Assembly (NCBI GenBank): GCA_964407285.1
Contig: CAYOVG010000165.1
Span: 1 to 14,661 of the forward strand
DNA from: CAYOVG01 sp964407285
Lineage (GTDB): Bacteria; Desulfobacterota; Syntrophobacteria; Syntrophobacterales; Syntrophobacteraceae
Length of the DNA: 14,661 nucleotides
Direction of reading: 5' to 3'
Shown here: piece after piece, positions 13,712 to 14,661 of the stretch
Layout of the letters: every line of letters begins with the position of its first letter
How positions within the stretch are numbered: position 1 is the stretch's first letter
Translations under genes and position numbers: made by a program
Notes under the pieces: model-generated
Seen by the model: the letters and a program-made list of their open reading frames with translations, nothing else
What the model was told of the DNA's origin: nothing
Database searches by the model: none

Positions 13712-14661
13712 TTCCGCTCTTCCCTCCTTCGCCCCCGGAAGAGGATGCGGATGGGCGTCATACTTAACTCGAAAGCCTCCCGGAAATGGTTTATCAGGTA
13801 CCGTTCATAGGAGAAATGGCTCAACTCGGGCCGGTTACAGAAAACGACGAAAGTCGGGGGGCGTATGGACGCCTGCGTTGCGTAGAAGAACTTGAGGCGA
13901 CCTCCGCCCGAGTAGGGCGGTTCGTGCCTGTTGACCGCTTCTTCCAGGGCGCGGTTGACCACTCCGGTGGTAATTCTCAGATTATATTGATGAAATATAT
14001 CCTGAACGGTGGGAATGACCTTGCCGGTGTTCTTGCCTTCGATGGCCGACATCGTAATGATCGGGGCGAACGGGAGGAACCGGAAACGGTCCTTGACATC
14101 GGCGAGAAACGCCCGCTTCCGCTTCTGGTCGTTTTCCGCCATGTCCCACTTGTTGATCCCGATGACGCATCCCCGCGAACGCTCCTGGATGTAGCCCGCG
14201 ATATGGAGGTCCTGGTCGGTGACGCCTTCGGACGCGTCCGTCAGGATGACGGCGATGTGGCACCGGTCCACGCTGTTGAGAGCCTTGATGACGCTCAGCT
14301 TTTCGAGCTTTTCCTTCGTGCGCCCCTTGCGGCGGATGCCGGCCGTGTCGATGAGGACGAATTTACGGCCGCTCCGCTCGAAAGGCGTGTCGATGGAATC
14401 CCTGGTGGTCCCCGGCACGGGGCTCACGATGACACGTTCGGACCCGAGAATGGCATTGACCAGCGTGGATTTCCCGACATTGGGCCGCCCGACGATGGCG
14501 ATGCGGATTTCCCCTTCCTCTCCGACCGCCCCTTCTTCGCCCTCGCCGCCCCGCTCCTCGTCCTCGTCCCCGTAGGACGGGACGGCATCAACCAGGTCGC
14601 TCAGAAAATCCGCAACCCCGTACCCATGCGCGGCGCTAACGGGGTAGAATTCGTCGATGCC
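13708..14661 (-). CDS. der: Ribosome-assembly GTPase Der (EngA), 5' end outside window
   Basis: The C-terminal 317 residues of the double-GTPase Der, which acts in 50S subunit assembly. The frame is open to the right edge; full Der is about 440-490 residues. The first visible part, DEFYPVSAAHGYGVADFL, is the end of G domain 1. An acidic Glu/Gly-rich linker follows (about 14509-14577). G domain 2 has Walker A GRPNVGKST (14464-14490), GTTRDS, DTAGIRRKG, NKWD and MSAIEGKN. The KH-like domain closes the protein with FFYATQASIRPPTFVVFCN and ending GRRREERK. An internal GTG at 14427 is not the real start because the upstream codons encode conserved Der sequence. The stop overlaps the start of the binding-protein gene, so coupled translation is likely. 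Confidence 0.95.
   Translation of the reverse strand, partial: GIDEFYPVSAAHGYGVADFLSDLVDAVPSYGDEDEERGGEGEEGAVGEEGEIRIAIVGRPNVGKSTLVNAILGSERVIVSPVPGTTRDSIDTPFERSGRKFVLIDTAGIRRKGRTKEKLEKLSVIKALNSVDRCHIAVILTDASEGVTDQDLHIAGYIQERSRGCVIGINKWDMAENDQKRKRAFLADVKDRFRFLPFAPIITMSAIEGKNTGKVIPTVQDIFHQYNLRITTGVVNRALEEAVNRHEPPYSGGGRLKFFYATQASIRPPTFVVFCNRPELSHFSYERYLINHFREAFELSMTPIRILFRGRRREERK

Overview
The window is GC-rich DNA, densely coding on both strands, except for an AT-rich gap at 5790-5961. The gene content points to a Gram-negative bacterium, most likely of the Desulfobacterota (Deltaproteobacteria), possibly near Syntrophobacter. That guess rests on the DUF3783-like protein, a YciH-type SUI1 protein with a Cys cluster, a large unorthodox hybrid kinase and a TRAP-type DctP remnant. 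No rRNA, tRNA, CRISPR array, insertion sequence or phage gene was recognised.

Left block (about 175-3881, plus strand): four closely spaced genes that look like one operon. They encode a CgeB-type glycosyltransferase, a sugar-1-phosphate nucleotidyltransferase-like protein, a class I SAM methyltransferase resembling the CmoB group (probably TIGR04290), and a clan GH-A glycosidase-like TIM barrel. The barrel appears circularly permuted: its acid/base strand comes first and strands 1-3 come last. All four products lack signal peptides and should be cytosolic, which suggests making and trimming a methylated glycoside or small glycan. This is the strongest candidate for an undescribed system. The operon may extend beyond the left edge.

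Middle block (3978-9132, minus strand): a secreted 603-residue protein with a cupredoxin-like domain, two PKD domains and six FG-GAP/VCBS calcium-loop repeats. Upstream of it, across the AT-rich gap, lies a 1056-residue membrane hybrid histidine kinase with HisKA, HATPase, receiver and HPt domains. No separate response regulator is visible.

Right-middle block (9181-11218): a decayed remnant of a TRAP transporter solute-binding protein (DctP), an OsmC-family thiol peroxidase-like gene, and a divergent LysR-type regulator. The shared OsmC/LysR promoter region contains a clean ATC-N9-GAT (T-N11-A) site. LysR control of the osmC-like gene is therefore a reasonable inference.

Right block (11356-14661, minus strand): the GTPase gene der (its 5' end is outside the window), which overlaps by ATGA a membrane-anchored branched-chain-amino-acid-type binding protein. 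After a 231-base gap come a DUF3783-like gene and, 4 bases later, a yciH-like gene. The two tight junctions suggest translational coupling within each pair, and the whole block may be one ribosome- and translation-linked housekeeping operon.
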